DNA from: Paenibacillus ferrarius
GTDB taxonomy: Bacteria > Bacillota > Bacilli > Paenibacillales > NBRC-103111
Direction: 5' to 3'
DNA length: 64,000 bases
Assembly (NCBI RefSeq): GCF_002027705.1
Contig: NZ_MBTG01000020.1
Location: 36,114-100,113, forward strand
Below the pieces are notes generated by a model. It had not been told where the DNA came from, made no database searches, and saw only the letters and a list, made by a program, of their open reading frames with translations. Numbering within the stretch: the stretch's first letter is position 1; every line of letters starts with the position of its first letter. Position numbers and translations under genes: made by a program. Positions 60,616 to 64,000 of this stretch are shown here, piece after piece.

Positions 60616-61395
60616 CTACGCTAGAATCGAAATCCATATTTTAAAGACAGTTGCCGTTATTAGCGCCGCCAATATCCATTGAAGAAGCTTGCTGTTCACC
60701 TTCTGGCTTAGCATCGCTCCAAGCGGTGAAGCCACTATGCTTGCGATGACAAGCACGATAGATGGCAGCAACAGCATATGCCCGCCCACTAACTTCCCCG
60801 TTGTTGAACCAATCGAAGATACGAAAGTGATGGCCACGGAGGACGCGATGGCAACCCTCGTTGGGATTTTAAGAACAACCAGCATCACTGGTACCGTAAT
60901 GAAAGCTCCCGCCGCGCCAATAATGCCAGATACGATACCGATGATTAAGGCTAGGCTAACAGCCAACGGCTTGTGAAAGGTCACTTGTGTTGCTTCTTGA
61001 ACCTCTATCCCTTTCTTGGGTAGAAACATCATGACCGCAGCGAGCAGCGCCAAAACGCCATAAACCAAATTGATAACCGAGCTAGGCAGCGTGTTTCCAA
61101 CGAAACTTCCGAAGAAACTGCCAACAATCATCGTTCCACCCATATAAAGAACTAGGGGCCTATTCAGCAGTCCGCCTTTTCGAAATACGAACATGCCCAT
61201 TAAGCTTGCAAAAAACACCTGCACCGCACTAATTGCTGATACTTCCTGTGCCGTAAAAGCTGTATAACCCAATGCCGTCGGTATAAATAACAGCATAGGA
61301 TAGTTAATAATGGAACCTCCGATTCCCACCATTCCTGAAATAAACGAGCCTAAGAAGCCAATAGCGAAAATAGTTATGATCCATGTAAAATCCAT
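60616..61395 (-). CDS. TauE/SafE family sulfite/anion exporter
   Basis: A 259-residue membrane protein with about eight helices in two repeats (FLGSFISGMVGIGGSIINYPMLL and IGIVSGIIGAAGAFITVPVMLVVLKIP), the TauE/SafE signature. First gene of the operon behind two CstR boxes. Probably exports sulfite or thiosulfate made by the downstream enzymes. AGGAG precedes ATG 61395. Confidence 0.92.
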   Translation of the reverse strand: MDFTWIITIFAIGFLGSFISGMVGIGGSIINYPMLLFIPTALGYTAFTAQEVSAISAVQVFFASLMGMFVFRKGGLLNRPLVLYMGGTMIVGSFFGSFVGNTLPSSVINLVYGVLALLAAVMMFLPKKGIEVQEATQVTFHKPLAVSLALIIGIVSGIIGAAGAFITVPVMLVVLKIPTRVAIASSVAITFVSSIGSTTGKLVGGHMLLLPSIVLVIASIVASPLGAMLSQKVNSKLLQWILAALITATVFKIWISILA

Positions 61396-61446
61396 ACGGC
61401 TCCTGCCTTTCCTAATCCATAGAGCAGGATTAAATTCGAATATTTA

Positions 61447-61464
61447 TATACCCACTAGGGTATA
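61447..61464. promoter_or_regulatory. CstR operator 1 upstream of the tauE-type gene
   Basis: TATACCC-acta-GGGTATA, perfect palindrome, extended to 11-bp arms by flanking TTTA/TAAA. Confidence 0.85.
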
Positions 61465-61548
61465 TAAATGTACAAAAAAAATTTGCCCATCATATCGAGC
61501 AAGAATGCATTTTTTTGTATACCCCCTTATTGTCATTTGTTATTTACG

Positions 61549-61566
61549 TATACCCGTATGGGTATA
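61549..61566. promoter_or_regulatory. CstR operator 2 upstream of the tauE-type gene
   Basis: TATACCC-gtat-GGGTATA, perfect palindrome, about 100 bp upstream of operator 1. A half-site GTATACCCCC lies between the two near 61517-61525, over a possible TATACA -10. Confidence 0.85.
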
Positions 61567-61622
61567 AAAACAATATAAAGGACATCCTCATTTTAGTCAA
61601 CCCCCTGAAATTAGCAAAGGTC

Positions 61623-61660
61623 AAATAAAAATAAGCCCTGAGACTAGTTACCGGGCTTTG
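61623..61660 (-). terminator. Terminator of the DHA2 exporter gene
   Basis: AAGCCC and GGGCTT arms with a 14-base loop, then ATTTTTATTT on the minus strand. Confidence 0.7.
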
Positions 61661-61679
61661 GTGAAATATTAAATTGAAC

Positions 61680-63095
61680 CTACCTAATTTGCGGTTTACG
61701 AATAAAGAAGCTAAGCACCAGTCCGAAAAGAGCCAACCCAAATGGAATAAAAAATGTTTTACTGAATGCATCAGCCATGCCATCTAGGGTATGAGGAAGG
61801 ATGCTCAGTTGACTCGATAAATATGCTGTAATGATAGTAATTGCAAATGAGACCACGATTTGTTGAGCCGACGTTGTGATTGGCGTGACGCGGCTGACAA
61901 GTTCCTTCGGAGCAGATTTCAATACATGCGTGTTGATTTGCATCATCGTGAGACCTTGACCTAATCCAAGGAAGGCCAGACAACTTACAATGAAAGCCGT
62001 GCTTGTATCCACCGATATTTGAGTCATTGCAAAAAGCGAGCATGCTGTGGAAATAATCCCGACGAAGGCAATCGGACGAATCCCGAATTTATCAAACAAT
62101 CTGCCGCCAACATTAATGCCAATCGATGACATGATCGCTTGAGGAATGACCAACAAGCCGGCATCTAGAGGAGATAAGCCTTTAACTTGCTGCAAAAAGA
62201 GCGGGAAAAGTAGAATAGATCCGAAAAGAGCCATCATATTGACCCAAGCTAAAATAATTCCTAAAGTGAAATCCCTTGAGCGGAATGCTCGAAGCTCCAA
62301 AAGAGGCTGCTTGTGCCCAAGTTCGACCAAAATGAATGCAAACAAGGCAGCAACGCCGATGGCAAGAAAAGTTACCGTCAAAGAGCTGGACCAGCCATTC
62401 GTTCCGCCCTCATGAACAGCAAATACTAGCGAGCCGAAAGCAATCGGTGCCAGTATGGCCCCTTTGATATCCAACTTCATTTTTTTGCTTGGGCTAGCGG
62501 ATGGAAGATATTTTTTGTTAAGGAAAAAGGCAATCACACCAACCGGAAGATTAATTAGAAATATCCACTGCCAATTGACGTATTCAATAATCCACCCCGA
62601 TAACACGGGGCCCAGGATAGGAGCCAGAAGCATGGGAAGACCCATAATCCCCATCACAGAGCCGCGTTTGTCCGGAGGAGCCAGCTGAAAGGTCATGGCA
62701 ATGCCAATTGGCGCAACCATGCCTCCGCCTAAACCTTGAATAATCCGAAAAATAATCAATTGATCCGCTGTCTGAGCAAAAGAACATAAGACCGAGCCGC
62801 CTACAAACATGACGATACTCCATAGAAACGCTCGTTTTGCCGAAAAACGATCCGAAAACCAGCCAGCAAGTGGAATTACAGCAGATAAGGCCAGTGTATA
62901 TCCTGTAATAACCCACTGAATATGCTTTAAATCGGTATTGAATTGATGCACCAGCTTAGGAATAGCGACATTCATAATCGTACCATCCAAAACAACGAGA
63001 AACATGCCTGTTGCAATCGCCAAAAGGATTGGCAAAATTGCTTTTAAAGAGAACGCCTGTGGTACACCTTTTGCTTCTGCCGTCATATCAACCAT
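61680..63095 (-). CDS. DHA2-family (EmrB-type) MFS drug exporter
   Basis: A 471-residue, 14-helix drug:H+ antiporter. Signatures: MFLVVLDGTIMNVAIPKLVHQF, WVITGYTLALSAVIPLAGWFSDRFSAKRAF, RIIQGLGGGMVAPIGIAMTFQLAPPDKRGSVMGIMGLPMLLAPILGPVLSGWI. ATG 63095 has AAGGAAG eight bases upstream; the longer frame covers the promoter. A small palindrome GAACACTGTTC near 63149 could be an operator. No adjacent regulator is present. Confidence 0.92.
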   Translation of the reverse strand: MVDMTAEAKGVPQAFSLKAILPILLAIATGMFLVVLDGTIMNVAIPKLVHQFNTDLKHIQWVITGYTLALSAVIPLAGWFSDRFSAKRAFLWSIVMFVGGSVLCSFAQTADQLIIFRIIQGLGGGMVAPIGIAMTFQLAPPDKRGSVMGIMGLPMLLAPILGPVLSGWIIEYVNWQWIFLINLPVGVIAFFLNKKYLPSASPSKKMKLDIKGAILAPIAFGSLVFAVHEGGTNGWSSSLTVTFLAIGVAALFAFILVELGHKQPLLELRAFRSRDFTLGIILAWVNMMALFGSILLFPLFLQQVKGLSPLDAGLLVIPQAIMSSIGINVGGRLFDKFGIRPIAFVGIISTACSLFAMTQISVDTSTAFIVSCLAFLGLGQGLTMMQINTHVLKSAPKELVSRVTPITTSAQQIVVSFAITIITAYLSSQLSILPHTLDGMADAFSKTFFIPFGLALFGLVLSFFIRKPQIR

Positions 63096-63236
63096 CTCTC
63101 TTTCTTCCTTCTTCGTTTTAAAATAACATAACGAACTATGTACGTAAAGAACACTGTTCGCGTAGGGCAAGATTTGTCTTAACAAATACAATATAACTGC
63201 ACTTTATAAACTGAATATTAACTTTAAGGGTTATCT

Positions 63237-63390
63237 TTACTGATCTTTCTTTCGTGCATTTGCCCCGACGCATGTCCATGTGTCTTGTTCCGTGTTATAC
63301 GTCCAGTTGTCGATTTTACTAATATCCTTTTGCCATGCCTTACTTTTCTCGCGGTGGTAGGTGCTATATTGGACGATGGCAAAGAGCAGA
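63237..63390 (-). pseudogene. IS1182-like transposase C-terminal-region remnant
   Basis: The minus strand reads STYHREKSKAWQKDISKIDN, then WTYNTEQDTWTCVGANARKK, then DQ and stop. IS1182-type transposases have YN.FHKEQ.K.W......VENW.Y....D...C. at the junction of their N-terminal and catalytic parts. Only about 45 residues remain and no terminal repeats were found, so this is a decayed relic. Confidence 0.65.
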
Positions 63391-63603
63391 CTTTACTTTT
63401 CTAGATGAGTGATGAGACAGCGCGTGTCGGTAGGTCGCTGATGCCCGCTGTATCCGAGATTGAATTTGATTATCGGTGCCACTCTGCACATCGTAGCCCG
63501 GCCTCAGTTGACCGTTTCGCATGTGGTCTTCTTTCATCACGCACAGCCTTTTTCCGAGGCTTGTCCTTCAGTGCTGCTTGGAGCAGAAACCTTGTCGGAA
63601 TCT
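63391..63603. other. Non-coding region between transposase relic and repeats
   Basis: Short frames of 60-70 codons here overlap in several frames and lack ribosome sites. No feature recognised. Confidence 0.5.
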
Positions 63604-63860
63604 ACAGAACCTGAATTCCTGCGATTGCTCATCTTTTGGTGACTTCGAAGCAACTGCAGGAGCAAATTCCTGCAAATCTGCATCTTTTTTGCTCAGAATC
63701 TGCCTGTAGAACCTGAATTCCTGCAAATATGCATCTTTTGATGGACTTTTTCAGGTTTTAGGAATAATATTCAATAAATTCCTGCGTAATTGCAGGTTTT
63801 TACCTTTTTCAAGCGATTTTATCAAAAAAGCCTGCACTTTTGCAGTTTTTACTTGGATAA
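63604..63860. repeat. Dispersed 50-bp-spaced repeats with AATTCCTGC...GCATCTTTT core
   Basis: AATTCCTGC recurs at 63614, 63665, 63716 and 63775, spaced 51, 51 and 59 bp; the first three are followed by a TGCATC/CTCATC plus CTTTT ending. The last copy forms the hairpin CCTGC-GTAATT-GCAGG plus TTTTT. A CTGCACTTTTGCAG hairpin with T run follows near 63830. The family is shared with 4184-4340. Confidence 0.85.
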
Positions 63861-63925
63861 CACTGGAGTAACTCCGGTGGAATTTGGCAACAGGCTGGGG
63901 TTGTAGTTGAATAGGCAGTTGCTGT

Positions 63926-64000
63926 GGTAGTTGTAGTTGTAGTTGTAGTTGTAGTTGTAGTTGTAGTTGTAGTTGTAGTTGTAGTTGTAGTTGTAGTTGT
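63926..64000. repeat. Hexanucleotide repeat (GTAGTT)n, running off the window
   Basis: At least 12 nearly perfect copies of gtagtt up to the last base. The plus strand has a TAG stop in one frame; the minus strand (CAACTA) is open in all frames. Whether it belongs to a gene beyond the edge cannot be seen. Confidence 0.95.

Noticed and set aside
63405..63709. 60-69 codon plus-strand frames
   Set aside because: They overlap one another and the dispersed repeats and lack start signals.

Overview
The window is a low-to-mid-GC Firmicutes chromosome, most likely Paenibacillus. The grounds are strong AGGAGG-type ribosome binding sites, YesM/YesN-type two-component genes beside a family-1 sugar ABC importer, a perfect CcpA cre site, a very large three-SLH-domain surface protein, a close match to Bacillus KimA, and CstR/Fur/TetR regulation of bacillal type. 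No complete mobile element, rRNA, canonical tRNA or CRISPR array was seen.

Layout. 1-2.4 kb (minus): 5' part of a kdp potassium-pump operon (kdpA running off the edge, kdpF, a 28-residue membrane peptide, and an upstream RCK/KTN-like protein). 2.4-4.9 kb: two unknown genes and a repeat-rich tract (18/17-bp VNTR, 50-bp repeats, 9-bp repeats). 4.9-9.3 kb: an HpaB-type flavin monooxygenase, the KimA potassium importer and an AraC regulator. 9.3-24.9 kb (minus): a carbohydrate cluster with YesN/YesM, an ABC sugar importer under a cre-overlapped promoter, a GH4 glycosidase, three SDRs, a zinc alcohol dehydrogenase, a TIM-barrel isomerase, an enolase-superfamily dehydratase, a ROK kinase and an MBL-fold hydrolase. 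It looks like import and oxidative catabolism of a galactoside-like sugar. 25.1-25.8 kb: six copies of a 112-bp hairpin-rich tandem repeat. 26-28.2 kb: two TetR genes and an SDR, with clear operator palindromes.

28.4-36.5 kb: a Btr-like AraC/solute-binding fusion regulator divergent from a Fur-box-controlled Nik/Cnt-type ABC importer plus MFS exporter, in the gene order of staphylopine-type metallophore systems but with no biosynthesis genes. 36.5-42.2 kb: a hydrolase/TetR pair with twin operators, an XRE regulator, a retropepsin-like protease pair, and a slipin gene preceded by about 600 nt of highly structured non-coding sequence with tRNA-like arms in permuted order. 42.2-51.8 kb: the SLH protein, cysDN (with an APS-kinase-like tail lacking its P-loop) and an MFS transporter. 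51.9-57.3 kb: oxalate decarboxylase with an altered lid, a DUF3231 protein, and two divergent paralogous ArsB/NhaD-type permeases whose leaders share a terminator/antiterminator motif. 57.3-61.6 kb: a CstR-controlled persulfide detoxification regulon. 61.7-64 kb: a DHA2 MFS exporter, an IS1182-like transposase remnant and more repeats.

The best candidates for something undescribed are the structured RNA upstream of slipin, the shared switch-like leaders of the two ion permeases, the repeat families around 4 kb, 25 kb and 63.6 kb, and the metallophore transport locus without synthesis genes.
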